A DNA stretch of 64,000 nt. Source: Pseudanabaena sp. Salubria-1 (lineage in GTDB: Bacteria > Cyanobacteriota > Cyanobacteriia > Pseudanabaenales > Pseudanabaenaceae). Both the position numbers and the translations under genes were made by a program. Each line of letters starts with the position of its first letter. Position 1 is the stretch's first letter. Of the stretch, positions 36,555 to 46,105 are shown piece after piece. The notes beneath the pieces were generated by a model, which was given only the letters and a program-made list of their open reading frames with translations, ran no database searches and was not told where the DNA came from. The stretch covers positions 1 through 64,000 of the forward strand of contig JALQCR010000036.1 of NCBI GenBank assembly GCA_023336205.1. The letters run 5' to 3'.

Positions 36555-39500
36555 TACTTCAGTACAAAGCTCTGCATGTTTGGTGAGTGAATGGGAATTG
36601 AGAGTAAAAACTCAGTAAACTCGTTGAGTTCGCTGTTAATCGTCAAAGTCCCTTGATGTTGCTTAACGATAATATCGTGGGTAAGTGAAAGCCCCAGCCC
36701 TGTTCCTTCCCCAGGAGGCTTAGTTGTGAAGAATGGGTCAAGGATTTTAGAGCGGATCTGAGGGGCAAGACCACAACCATTATCACGAATGCAGATTTCT
36801 ACTTTATCTTCTACCAGTTGAGTAGAAACTGTGAGGCTAGGTATATATGTACTGGGCTGTATATTATCTTCCTTTAATCGCATCTGCTTAGAGCGCATAG
36901 CATCATAAGCGTTATCGACTAAATTAATAAAAGCTCGCATAAGGGTATTAGAAATTACGTCAACTAGGTCTACTTCTGGATCATAGTTGGTGTGAATAGA
37001 GACATTGAAGTTAATATCTTGTACCCGTTTGCTATGACAGGCTAGTTTCACGGCTTCATCAAGCAAGGTATTAAGTTTTGTAGGCTGCATTGGAGCAGGT
37101 TCGCTACGGGAATGTTGCATCATGCTATCAATAATCTCTGCGGCACGGAGGCTATGTCGATGGATCGTAGAGGCATTTTCCTGTAAGTCGATGATTAGAG
37201 TTTCGATCGATGAAGCAGTTTGGGGATCTTGAACCAAAAAAATTGGCTGTAGAATCTCTAGTAGTTCTTGAGATAGATCAATAGAGCCTTCAGCATAGTT
37301 TTTGACAAAGTTGAGAGGGTTACGCATCTCGTGGGCGATGCCTGCGGTAAGCGTCCCTAACGAAGCAAGCTTTTCTTGGGCTATAATCCGCTCTTGAGCA
37401 CTTTTGAGCTCATTAGTGCGTTCTTGGACACGTTGCTCAAGAGTTTGGGAATAGTCTTCGAGTTGGTGATTAGCTCTCTCTAGCTTGCTATTTAATTGAG
37501 ATAGTTCTTGCAACAGTCGATCAAGCTCTAGTTCGGCTCGTTTGCGATCGCTGATATCAGTGTGTGTTCCCAACATGCGCAATGGCTGTCCATTAGCATC
37601 CCATTCTACAATTTTACCAAGCGAGAGAATCCATTTCCAGTCACCATTCTTAGTACGATGACGGAACTCTACTTTATAATGCGGAAGCGCACCATTTACA
37701 TAATCTCGATAAGTTTTTGCAACTATTGCCAGATCCTCTGGATGGAGTCTTTCAATCCATCTAGCTCTAGTTTCCTGTAACTCCTCAGGGCTATAGCCTA
37801 ACATAGTGGCATATTCTGGACTGACAACAGTTTCTCCAGATTGAGGATTAAGGTCATAGAGTCCTTGATTGGCTGCGGTCAAGGCAAGGCGTAATCGTTC
37901 TTCACTGTCTTGCAGAGATATCTCTGCTTCTCGACGTGCTGTCACATCTCGATTACTGATCACCACACCTGTGATTGAGCCATCGACTTCAAAATAAGGA
38001 GAATAGGTTGCACTAACAAATCGATTACCTGCCTTCTTAAAATAGAACCAATCCCCGTAATCAGTTGTTTCGCCTGTAAGACATCGATCAAACCTTGGCT
38101 TGACAATATTTTGGAACGTGTCATCGCCCATGACATCACAAATAGAAACGCCAACAATCTCATTCAACTGTCGCTCATTCTGATCTAAATAAATTTGATT
38201 TACCAAGCGATATGTATAGTTTTGGTCAACCAGAGCCATCCCGACTGGAGCGATCTCCACCATCCGCTTATATTGTCTTAAGACAATTTCAGCTTGTTTG
38301 CGATCGGTAATATCACGCACTACACCGACAATTCTGAAACCATCACCCTCTTCTTTCTCAACAACTTTTCCATTTACAGCGACCCAACGTATCTCGCCAT
38401 CATTACGATTAATCCGATATTCAATGTTGTAAGGGGAATGTGTAGTAAAACTATGGTGAAGAGATTGAAACACTCGTTCTTGATCTTCGAGATGAACTAA
38501 TTTTAAAAAGGCTTTGTGATCGCTAGCAAATGCTCCAGGCTCATAGCCAAAGATGGCTTCTGTCCTTGCTGACCAGATCCCTGTATCTAAGTTAGACTCC
38601 CAAGTTCCCATCTCCATCGCTTCGAGAGCCAGTTGTAACCGCAGTTTCTCTGACTGAAGTTGTTGCTCTGAGCGTTTGCGATCGCTAATATCTTGAATAA
38701 TACCAATAAAATACTGCGGTTCTCCACTGGGGTTTCGAGCTAATGAGACAGCTAAATTCGCCCAAACAGTCTCCCCATCTTTGCGGATGTACCGCTTTTC
38801 CATCGTAAAGCTTTGTAGTTCTCCTTTGACTAAAAGTCTAGCTTTTTCGTCGTCTTTAGCAAGGTCGTCAGGATGAGTTAATTCGGCAAAAGATTTAACT
38901 AGCAATTCTGTTTCTGAGTACCCCATAATGTCGCAAAATCTTTGGTTGATTTGCATGTATTTCCCATCCAAGCTATTTTGGCAAATCCCAACAGCCGCTT
39001 GATCAAAGGTAGCTCGCAAACGTTCATTACTTTCGCCAAGGGCTATTTCAGCTCGTTTGCGATCGCTAATATCTTCATAACAACCGAGAACCCCGATTAC
39101 CTCTCCTTGAGAATTTGTTAAAGGGATTTTGCTATTACGAATCCAGATCTGATCCCCATTTTGATTTCTAGTGAGTTCTTCATATCCTAATTTTGGGATT
39201 TTAGTCTCTATGATTCTAGCGTCATCAGCACGGTAGAGATTAGCCCAATCATTCCAAGGTAGCTCAAAATCAGTTTTGCCAATAATTTGCTCGTCAGTTA
39301 GCTGATAGTCGTTGGCAAATGCTGGATTACAACCCAAAAAACGAGACTGTCGATCTTTCCAAAAGACTCGTTGGGGAATAGTGTCGAGTACTAGCTGCAA
39401 CATATTACGCGATTCTTGCAGGGCTTGAGTTCTTTCTTGGACTCGCTTTTCTAGGGTGGAATTCAATTGTTGCAGGTTTTCTAAAGTCTGTAATCTTTCT

Positions 39501-40394
39501 AACTCAGCGCCAGCACGGGCTGCAAAAATTTTTAGTAATATCTCAGCACGTTCAGGATTAGCGATGGACTTACGACTGAGAATATTAAGAACACCAATCG
39601 TTTCGTTAAATTCATTTTTAAGTGCAAGACCCATGTAACTCTCAGATTCGTTTTGGGCAAGAAATTCATCTTGAGGGAAATAGTCTTGAACATTTTTAGG
39701 ACAGTAATAAATACCCTGCTTGATTACTTCAGCACATGGGGTATTAGAAATCTCATAGGTTACATTTGGCTGAAATTGTTGGTCATAATAGATGGCTAAT
39801 GTTTCTAGACTTTTCCCGACCTTTTTGTTAATGCAGATATGCGATACATCTAGAGCAATGGCAATTTTCTCTGCTAAACAGACAAAAAAGTCTGCGCCAG
39901 TTACCGAAGCCGTACCTTCCATCAAGCTTTGGAGGGTTAGTTCCGTCTGTTTGCGATCGCTAATATCTATAGCAATTCCAGCTGTGCCTATGGGTTTATT
40001 GCGATCGCCAAAAACTGGCGTTTTAATTGTCTCAATCCATTGACAGTTCCCATCGGCTGTAATTAGTTTTTCCTCAACCCGTTTTTGTTTGCCAGATCTC
40101 ATTACCTCCAAGTCATCACTGCGATAGGATTCAGCAACGTCTTGCTCCCAAATATCTAGATCAGTTAGTCCAACTAATTGAGAAGTATCGTAGCCACAGG
40201 CTTGGGAAAATGACTCATTAACTGCCAGAAATCGCCCTTCATGATCTTTGAGCCAAGCAATGTGAGGAATGTTATTTAGTAGTGAATATACCTGATTGTT
40301 TCTTTGTAGAACTAGATTCTCTAAGTTGACATTTAAGGACTCAAGTTGAGAGTTCGCTTGCTGAAGGGATACCTGCTGTTGGGCGATTTTTTTT
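36554..40394 (-). pseudogene. Multi-PAS/GAF histidine kinase, frameshifted from its receiver
   Basis: The open frame extends from the stop at 36554 back to an A8 run at 40387-40394 with no ATG, GTG or TTG before 40111. Its real N-terminus is therefore the receiver encoded in the other frame. Order: a helical linker, PAS (IPHIAWLKDHEGRFLAVNES), GAF (IAIALDVSHICINK), five further PAS modules (WKDRQSRFLGCNPAFANDY; FDQAAVGICQNSLDGKYMQI; MEMGTWESNLDTG; VEIAPVGMALVDQNYTYRLV; NQGLYDLNPQSGETV), HisKA (LTAGIAHEMRNPLNFVKNYA) and HATPase (DNAYDAMRSK; GEGTGLGLSLTHDI). Signals sensed are unknown. One extra A would give a 1412-residue hybrid kinase. Confidence 0.82.
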
Positions 40395-40791
40395 CTTGTT
40401 TATAGCACCGCAGCGCTTCTGTCACCGTTAATTTAAGATCGACTTCACTCCAAGGTTTTGACACAAAGCGATAAAGATTACCTTGATTGACCACATTGGC
40501 TATAGACTCTGCACTTGCTTGACCAGTCAGCATGACTTTTAAGATTTCAGGATGTCGAGCATGAAGTTCAATCAAGACTTGATCTCCTTGTATGTTTGGC
40601 ATAATTTGATCAGCAATGACTAGGGGTACTTCTATCCCATTCGACAATAGCTCTTCTACCAAAGTTAGGGCTTCTTCGCCACTTTCGGCAATTTCGATCG
40701 CATAGTCGGGAAAATATCTCATTAATTGACTTCTGAGGGTGATCAGAATATTAATTTCGTCATCTACGCAAAGGATTGTCATTCTATTCAT
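40333..40791 (-). CDS. Response-regulator receiver, N-terminal part of the hybrid kinase
   Basis: From ATG 40791 the frame encodes a receiver domain: MTILCVDDEINILITLRSQL (acidic pocket), VPLVIADQIMPNIQGD (phospho-acceptor Asp), LKVMLTGQAS (Thr) and RFVSKPWSEVDLKLTVTEAL (Lys). After CYKQEKK the frame leaves the kinase coding sequence and ends with an unrelated tail (SPNSRYPFSKRTLNLSP). Adding one base to the A8 tract continues it into the helical linker IAQQQVSLQQANSQLESLNV of the kinase. As written the gene makes a stand-alone receiver of ~152 residues. Confidence 0.8.
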   Translation of the reverse strand: MNRMTILCVDDEINILITLRSQLMRYFPDYAIEIAESGEEALTLVEELLSNGIEVPLVIADQIMPNIQGDQVLIELHARHPEILKVMLTGQASAESIANVVNQGNLYRFVSKPWSEVDLKLTVTEALRCYKQEKKSPNSRYPFSKRTLNLSP

Positions 40792-40831
40792 TGTTTCATC
40801 ACCTTGCGAAGCTAGGGTGTACATATAAGAA

Positions 40832-40948
40832 CGCCCTGCACTCAAGTGCGGGCTAAAAGCTAAAACCCGTTGAAACGGGTTGCTTAGAAGTATTCTTTAG
40901 TCTGCTTCAGCAGACTTGAGCTTTTAGCCCGCACTTGAGTGCAGGGCG
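40832..40948. repeat. Hairpin-rich dispersed repeat, copy 2 (117 bp)
   Basis: The outer arms CGCCCTGCACTCAAGTGCGG and its complement enclose AACCCGTTGAAACGGGTT and TCTGCTTCAGCAGA hairpins. It shares the inner blocks and one arm with 3631-3735. It lies just upstream of the receiver gene start (40791), and the IS30-type element inserted 26 bp away, so the promoter of the hybrid kinase may be affected by both. Confidence 0.8.
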
Positions 40949-40973
40949 ACTGCTGCTCAAGTACTACAAGTAT

Positions 40974-42060
40974 CGCCAATTCAAGGATGAAATGCAACGG
41001 GTTCTGATGAAGCAAAGAATACTTCGTAAGGAGTACGATAGTCAAGTGATTTTCTGGGTCTGTGATTGATCAAATTCACTGCCTTCTGAAAGTCCTCTTC
41101 TTTCACGATTTTAAAGTTTGTACTTTTGGGATAGAACTCTCTAATTAATCCATTGGTGTGTTCATTCAATCCACGTTCCCATGAATGATATGGATTCGCA
41201 AAGAAGGTCTCTAGTTTCAATCTTTCAGATAGCTTCTCATGCCCACAGAATTCTCTTCCATTATCAAAGGTCATTGTCTTTCGAGATGTTGATTCTATAG
41301 GCTCAAATAGATTGAATGTCACTCTGTTTATCTCATCCATCGTCTTGTTCTTAGCTAGTCCAGCAAGTAAATACTTCGATGCTTTATCAACATGCGTAAC
41401 TACGATACCTGTGTGGTTGCACCCGATTACCGTATCACTTTCCCAATGTCCAATCTCTGTTTTTAAATCTGCAATCTTCGGTCGATTCTCTATCCCTACC
41501 CTATTGGGAATGCCACCTCGCTTCTGATGGCGACCTTTGCGCCTTCGTTGCTTTTGCTTCTGCCTCAGATATTGTTGATATATTCCCATCTCTTGATGGT
41601 TTGCATAGATCATCAGATAAATCGTCTCATAGCTGATTTTACCTAGCCCCTCCCTTTCCATTCTCCCTGCTAGTTGCTCTGGGCTGTGGTGTTGCTCTAA
41701 CCGTTGTTTGACTTCGGCGATCGTCTCAGCACTGATGCTCTGAAATCTTACCTTTGCTTGTTTCCGTCTTGCTTTCATCAGGGCAACCGCAGTATCTGGC
41801 AAATAGCCAATCTGTCGCTCGTCTGTATTGCGCGATAACTCTCTTGAAATCGTACTTTTGTTTCGCTTCAAGCGACGACCTATCTCTGATACAGATAATT
41901 GCTCAATTACTCTTAGTTTATACAGTTCACTTCTTTCTGTGGTGGTAAGATGGACAAAGCTCATGAGGGTATCCTAATTATTGTGATTAATATCAGAATA
42001 TCCTTATGAGTCCCTTTACGCAAAGATCTCTAGGTGTTGCATTTCATCCTTGAATTGGCG
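40974..42060. mobile_element. IS30-family insertion sequence (1087 bp)
   Basis: Perfect 25-bp inverted ends (CGCCAATTCAAGGATGAAAT then GCAAC) at 40974 and 42060 are flanked by TAT on both sides. This fits a short IS30-type target duplication. One intact transposase gene on the minus strand fills it. The element lies in a spacer 11 bp from the rsmH stop and does not break a gene. Confidence 0.9.
40981..41964 (-). CDS. IS30-family transposase
   Basis: A 327-residue transposase. N-terminal helix-turn-helix: SVSEIGRRLKRNKSTISREL, which binds the ends. The DDE core has IGHWESDTVIGCNH (first Asp), TMTFDNGREFCGHEKL (second Asp) and ERGLNEHTNGLIREFYPKST (Glu). The frame is complete and starts at ATG 41964, so the element may be functional. 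Confidence 0.93.
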   Translation of the reverse strand: MSFVHLTTTERSELYKLRVIEQLSVSEIGRRLKRNKSTISRELSRNTDERQIGYLPDTAVALMKARRKQAKVRFQSISAETIAEVKQRLEQHHSPEQLAGRMEREGLGKISYETIYLMIYANHQEMGIYQQYLRQKQKQRRRKGRHQKRGGIPNRVGIENRPKIADLKTEIGHWESDTVIGCNHTGIVVTHVDKASKYLLAGLAKNKTMDEINRVTFNLFEPIESTSRKTMTFDNGREFCGHEKLSERLKLETFFANPYHSWERGLNEHTNGLIREFYPKSTNFKIVKEEDFQKAVNLINHRPRKSLDYRTPYEVFFASSEPVAFHP

Positions 42061-42070
42061 TATAAATTGA

Positions 42071-42934
42071 TTAAATCCTCTGAGCAATGCGTAACTTCGC
42101 CGATCGCGATCTAGGATTTGCACGAGTTTCTTCATCCGTAGCAATGATTACTTTTTTGGTGAGAACCTGTAAGCGATCATCTTCACGAAATGTATGCTTG
42201 ACAATGCGATCTTCAAGACTGTGGAATGTAATTACGGCAATCTTACCGCCTGTTTTTAGCCAATTTGGAGCCACTGCAAGCCATTTTTCGAGGCTTTCCA
42301 ATTCACGATTTACGGCAATTCTCAGGGCTTGAAAAGTTCGCGTAGCGGGATGGATTCTGCCATTCCGATAACTAGCAGGGACGCAAGCAGAAATGGCATT
42401 AGCAAGTTCCAACGTGGTTTTAAAGGGACGCTTCTCCACAATTTGACGGGCAATTCGCCGCGAAAGTCTCTCTTCTCCCAGTTTGAAAAATATATCCGCA
42501 AGTTCTACTTCTTTATAGTGGTTGATAATTTCCGCAGCAGTCAGAGTTTGGCGATTATCCATCCGCATATCAAGATCTCCTGACTCTCGGAAGCTAAACC
42601 CCCGCTCAGCAATATCAAATTGCGTTGAACTTACGCCCAAATCAGCAAGGATGCCATCAAATTTCAAATCTGGCGAAGGCTTATATTCACAAAAGTTGCC
42701 CCGCCAAAAGGTAACTTGGTTTATATGATCTGCAAGTTTTGCGGTTGCCGCCGCGATCGCCATTTCATCACGATCGATCGCAACTAAACGCACATTTTCC
42801 GCCCCCTGCAAAATTAATGCGCTATGTCCACCACCGCCAACTGTGCAATCGAGGTACATACCACCTGAAATAATCTCTAATCCTGCGATCGCGGGTTGTG
42901 CAAGTACGGGAACATGGTGAAACTGAGCAGTCAT
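42071..42934 (-). CDS. rsmH: 16S rRNA (cytosine(1402)-N4)-methyltransferase
   Basis: RsmH (MraW) methylates C1402 in the decoding centre of 16S rRNA using S-adenosylmethionine. The 287-residue protein has FHHVPVLAQPAI, the SAM motif YLDCTVGGGGHSALIL, the segment FDGILADLGVSSTQFD, and GFSFRESGDLDMRMD. The HPATRTFQALRIAVNRELES helix and ITFHSLEDRIVKHTF complete the family pattern. ATG start; length normal. It is isolated from any dcw cluster, as usual in cyanobacteria. Confidence 0.96.
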   Translation of the reverse strand: MTAQFHHVPVLAQPAIAGLEIISGGMYLDCTVGGGGHSALILQGAENVRLVAIDRDEMAIAAATAKLADHINQVTFWRGNFCEYKPSPDLKFDGILADLGVSSTQFDIAERGFSFRESGDLDMRMDNRQTLTAAEIINHYKEVELADIFFKLGEERLSRRIARQIVEKRPFKTTLELANAISACVPASYRNGRIHPATRTFQALRIAVNRELESLEKWLAVAPNWLKTGGKIAVITFHSLEDRIVKHTFREDDRLQVLTKKVIIATDEETRANPRSRSAKLRIAQRI

Positions 42935-43100
42935 ATTTTTGAAGTTTGAATATATTACCTAAGAGGGGCGTGAAGCAGCCCCCTTAGTTTTGAGAGCAAA
43001 GCACCTTAATCGTTATCAATATGTATCTTGATAGTCGCAATAAGGTAACCAAAGTCATTAATATAGTCTACTGTGCTGTTTATTTGCCGAATTTGTCACC

Positions 43101-43640
43101 ATGAAACATACTCTCTCCGTTGTCGTCCAAGATGAGGCAGGCGTGCTGACCCGCATTGCTAGCTTGTTCGCCCGCCGAGGTTTTAATATCGAGAGCCTTG
43201 CGGTCGGGACTGCCGAGCAAGATGGATTTACGCGCATTACGATGGTGGTCTCTGGCGACGATCACACGATTGAGCAAATCACGAAGCAGTTGCATAAACT
43301 GATCAATGTGATCACAATTCTTGACTTTACCGATATTCCTTGTGTTGAGCGCGAGTTGATGCTCGTTAAGGTAAATGCTGCGCCAAATGTGCGATCGGAA
43401 ATTATTGAAATATCTCAGATTTTCCGCGCCCGTATTGTTGATGTGGCTGATGATTTCTTGACAATCGAAGTGGTTGGCGATCCTGGGAAGATGGTGGCTA
43501 TTTTGAAGATGTTAAACAAGTTTGGCATTCGCGAAATTGCGCGTACTGGCAAGGTTTCGTTGACCCGCGAATCGGGGGTTAATACTGAATACCTCAAAAT
43601 TTCCAAACACAGCCTAGGCAGCGCCGTTTCTAATTTCTAA
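43101..43640 (+). CDS. ilvH: Acetolactate synthase small (regulatory) subunit
   Basis: IlvH binds and regulates the large subunit of acetolactate synthase and gives feedback inhibition by valine. The 179-residue protein has the N-terminal ACT domain (TLSVVVQDEAGVLTRIASLF, RRGFNIESLAVG) and the C-terminal domain with DFTDIPCVERELMLVKV and FGIREIARTGKVSLTRES. ATG 43101. The upstream spacer holds a GGGG/CCCC hairpin (AAGAGGGGCGTGAAGCAGCCCCCTTAG-like, near 42961-42987) that ends ~115 bp before the start, which could attenuate; too little is seen to call it. Confidence 0.95.
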   Translation: MKHTLSVVVQDEAGVLTRIASLFARRGFNIESLAVGTAEQDGFTRITMVVSGDDHTIEQITKQLHKLINVITILDFTDIPCVERELMLVKVNAAPNVRSEIIEISQIFRARIVDVADDFLTIEVVGDPGKMVAILKMLNKFGIREIARTGKVSLTRESGVNTEYLKISKHSLGSAVSNF

Positions 43641-43642
43641 TT

Positions 43643-43866
43643 TTGAGCGATCGCGCTTTGCTCAAATCTATAAATTTTAAAAGCCTCGCTATTTTGCGAG
43701 GCTTTGATAGCAATGATTGAGTAATGTAGGAAAATCAAAACCCCCAAAGAGTGATGGCGGCGCGAATAGTTGCCATCACTCTTTGGGGGTTTATAACAAT
43801 GAAAGTTTTAGAAAACCCAAATAAATTAAAGCGGCGCTTCGCGCCGCTTTAATTTATTTGGGTTTT
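43643..43866. terminator. Four hairpins after ilvH, two of the AAAACCC family
   Basis: In order: TTGAGCGATCGC...GCTCAA at ~43643-43665; the likely ilvH terminator AAAGCCTCGC...GCGAGGCTTT at 43680-43704; a 21-bp stem AAACCCCCAAAGAGTGATGG-C with a 13-base loop at 43738-43792; and a perfect 26-bp stem AAAACCCAAATAAATTAAAG with cap GGCGC-TTC-GCGCC at 43812-43866. The last two have different stems but the same ends, showing family copies side by side. Confidence 0.8.
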
Positions 43867-44133
43867 GATGTGTTGTCATACTTTTGTGAATTAAAAAACA
43901 AACCCTGTTATGAGGTGAAGATACCAAAGGCGAATCGCGATTTTGCGTCGTTTGATGGGGTGCAGGGTATGGTGGTTGTGACTGCTTCTAGGTTTTTAGG
44001 GTTGTTTGTAAAGTAAAATTCAAGGGCTGAGATCCCCGACTTTTTGTGATTATTGCCACAGTTGTTTTTGATAGCAAAGAAAAAGTCGTAGATCTGTGGG
44101 TTTATGTTTCCTAAGTTAAGCTGAGGTTGGGTT
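43867..44133. other. Spacer before hsdS: partial MITE-like repeat and a gene remnant
   Basis: 43869-43910 matches one end of the MITE-like repeat (GTTGTCATACTTTTGTGAAT). A 33-codon open frame from GTG 43915 to TAA 44016 (KIPKANRDFASFDGVQGM...) looks like natural protein sequence with no start or family visible, perhaps a decayed 3' gene end. AGATCCCCGACTTTTT near 44029 faces AAAAAGTCGTAGATCT near 44081 as an imperfect inverted repeat of a type common in cyanobacteria. Confidence 0.5.
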
Positions 44134-45465
44134 ATGAGTGATGATTTGCCGATGGGGTGGGTTAAAACTGAACTTGGAGAAATTGGAGAATGGTCAAGTG
44201 GTGGTACACCATCAAGAAAACAACCAGAATATTATGGAGGTTCTATTCCTTGGGTTAAAACTGGTGATCTAAACAATAGTTATATTGAATCAGTAGAAGA
44301 GTTTATTACTGAAGACGGGCTTAAAAATAGTTCAGCTAAAATATTTCCCTCTGGTACTTTGTTGTTAGCTATGTATGGAGCGACTATTGGGAAAACAGGT
44401 GTTCTTAGAATAGAAGCTGCAACAAATCAAGCTTGTGGCGCTCTGATTGCTGAAGGATTTACTAGAGAGCTTATTCCATTTTTAAGATATTTTCTCATTC
44501 ATAAAGTAGATGAGTTTAAGTCTATTGGTCAAGGTGGAGCGCAACCAAACATTAGCCAAACAATTATCAAGCAATTTGCAGTTTCTCTACCGCCACTTAA
44601 TGAGCAACGGCGGATTGTGGATAAGTTGGATCGGATAGGCGATCGCAACCGCACGGCGCGTAATGAGTTAAGCCATATCCCAAAACTAATTGCACGTTAC
44701 AAACAAGCTGTTTTGGCTGCTGCTTTTCGTGGCGATTTAACCGCAGATTGGAGAGAAAAACATGGAAAAATGAGAACACAATGGCAAAATGTATCGTTGG
44801 ATAATTTAATTTCATGTTATCAAAATGGACTCTCTAAACGTTCAGGAAATGATGGGCAAGAAATTATAGTTGTACGTCTTGCAGATATTAAAGATTTTAA
44901 AGTTTGTTTATCTGATCCTCGAAAAATCAAACTTACTGAAAAAGAAGAAGAAAAATATAATCTTCAGGCAGGAGATATTCTTGTAGTTAGGGTTAATGGT
45001 AGCAAAGATATCGTTGGTCGTCTGGTTCTGATTACACAAGATCTCAAAGCAGCATATTGTGATCATTTTATTAGACTCCGTTTGACATCGGAATGTAATC
45101 CATACTGGTTATCTTATTACGGTAATAGTGATGAATTCAGAAAATACATCAGTGAAAATATGGTTTCTTCCGCAGGTCAAAATACTGTAAGTCAAGGAAC
45201 ACTAAAAGATTACTTAGTGGAGATTCCATCTCTTGAAGAACAAAAAGAAATTGTTCGGCGGGTTGAGAAGATGTTTGAGAAGATAGATAGGATGGAGCAG
45301 GAATATCAAAAAGCGGCGAAACTTTGTGACAGACTGGAACAGGCGACATTAGCAAAAGCATTTCGCGGTGAACTTGTGCCGCAAGACCCTAACGACGAGC
45401 CAGCATCGGTTCTGTTGGAACAAGTAAAAAGGGAAAAGGAAAAAGGAAAAAAAGTCAGGATGTAA
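44134..45465 (+). CDS. hsdS: Type I restriction enzyme specificity subunit HsdS
   Basis: HsdS provides DNA sequence recognition to the HsdR/HsdM complex through two target-recognition domains (TRDs). TRD1 starts TELGEIGEWSSGGTPSRKQP and ends with the central helix FAVSLPPLNEQRRIVDKLDR. TRD2 follows WQNVSLDNLISCYQNG and ends LVEIPSLEEQKEIVRRVEKM. The 443-residue length is normal. It lies upstream of hsdR and hsdM but separated from them by about 2.1 kb carrying four small genes, an uncommon order. ATG start. Confidence 0.93.
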   Translation: MSDDLPMGWVKTELGEIGEWSSGGTPSRKQPEYYGGSIPWVKTGDLNNSYIESVEEFITEDGLKNSSAKIFPSGTLLLAMYGATIGKTGVLRIEAATNQACGALIAEGFTRELIPFLRYFLIHKVDEFKSIGQGGAQPNISQTIIKQFAVSLPPLNEQRRIVDKLDRIGDRNRTARNELSHIPKLIARYKQAVLAAAFRGDLTADWREKHGKMRTQWQNVSLDNLISCYQNGLSKRSGNDGQEIIVVRLADIKDFKVCLSDPRKIKLTEKEEEKYNLQAGDILVVRVNGSKDIVGRLVLITQDLKAAYCDHFIRLRLTSECNPYWLSYYGNSDEFRKYISENMVSSAGQNTVSQGTLKDYLVEIPSLEEQKEIVRRVEKMFEKIDRMEQEYQKAAKLCDRLEQATLAKAFRGELVPQDPNDEPASVLLEQVKREKEKGKKVRM

Positions 45466-45477
45466 ACTGAACAACGC

Positions 45478-45766
45478 AATGTAGGGGCAATTCATGAATT
45501 GCCCCTACATTGTGAATTTCATAGAGAATTTAATCAGTAGGGGTTTAGCATTTGCGCCACAATTTCCAAACTCACCACAAAAAGACTAAATTCGCAAATG
45601 CTGAACCCTCTGTGCTTATAATCGACAAATTATTTCTGCGGATTGAGAATTTGTGCAAAATATAGAGGCTTGGGCATAGCATTCCCCAATGTAGAGGATC
45701 TAAAAAATCAGAAATTGTCGCGGGAATGCTATGCCCCTACAACGATATCGTGTAACGATATCGTGT
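45478..45766. repeat. Cluster of four palindromic/tandem repeats after hsdS
   Basis: A perfect 34-bp palindrome AATGTAGGGGCAATTCA plus complement (45478-45511); a copy of the 6084-6168 repeat (45537-45608); an inverted pair GGGCATAGCATTCCC / GGGAATGCTATGCCC (45672-45736); and a 13-bp unit AACGATATCGTGT twice in tandem (45741-45766). No gene is apparent in this 370-bp gap; the 45643-45957 open frame is made of these repeats and overlaps the next gene. Confidence 0.8.
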
Positions 45767-45835
45767 ATTGCAACCCTAATTTTCGAGCTATAATCATAAA
45801 ATCTTTGGTTAAAGTTCAAGTTTTACACCATTACC

Positions 45836-46105
45836 ATGAACACATTACTCAAACCATCAACCCTAATCCCCAAAGGGTTGCAATATCGCAAAATCGGCAA
45901 CCTTACCCTATTCAAATTTACCGACGAATTAGGCGATCGCCTACAAACCTTGCTTGATCGTAAAAAAGCAGACACCCTAACCAACCAAGAAAATCTTGAG
46001 TTAGAAGCGATCGGCGAACTTGATGAAATTTTTAGTTACATTAATGCAGCGATCGCCAAACTTCACTCTCCAGACGACGACCCACAACTAAAACTATTAC
46101 CATGA
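45836..46105 (+). CDS. Small uncharacterised protein upstream of the MNT/HEPN pair
   Basis: An 89-residue acidic, helical protein (FTDELGDRLQTLLDRKKADT, LTNQENLELEAIGELDEIFS). I do not recognise a family. Its stop overlaps the ATG of the MNT gene by four bases, so they are translationally coupled. Its first nine residues (MNTLLKPST) and the DNA around them (TTACCATGAACACATTACTC and onwards) are identical to the start of the MNT gene 266 bp downstream, suggesting a duplicated translation-start segment. Confidence 0.65.
   Translation: MNTLLKPSTLIPKGLQYRKIGNLTLFKFTDELGDRLQTLLDRKKADTLTNQENLELEAIGELDEIFSYINAAIAKLHSPDDDPQLKLLP

Noticed and set aside
36554..40111. TTG at 40111 as the true start of the giant kinase
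   Set aside because: A full PAS domain and linker lie upstream in the same frame up to the A8 run, so the start is internal.
42935..43100. Possible attenuator or riboswitch before ilvH
   Set aside because: Only one GGGG/CCCC hairpin is present, with no leader peptide rich in branched-chain codons and no recognisable riboswitch core.
45643..45957. Open frame of 104 codons
   Set aside because: It is made of palindromic and tandem repeats and overlaps the better-supported gene at 45836.
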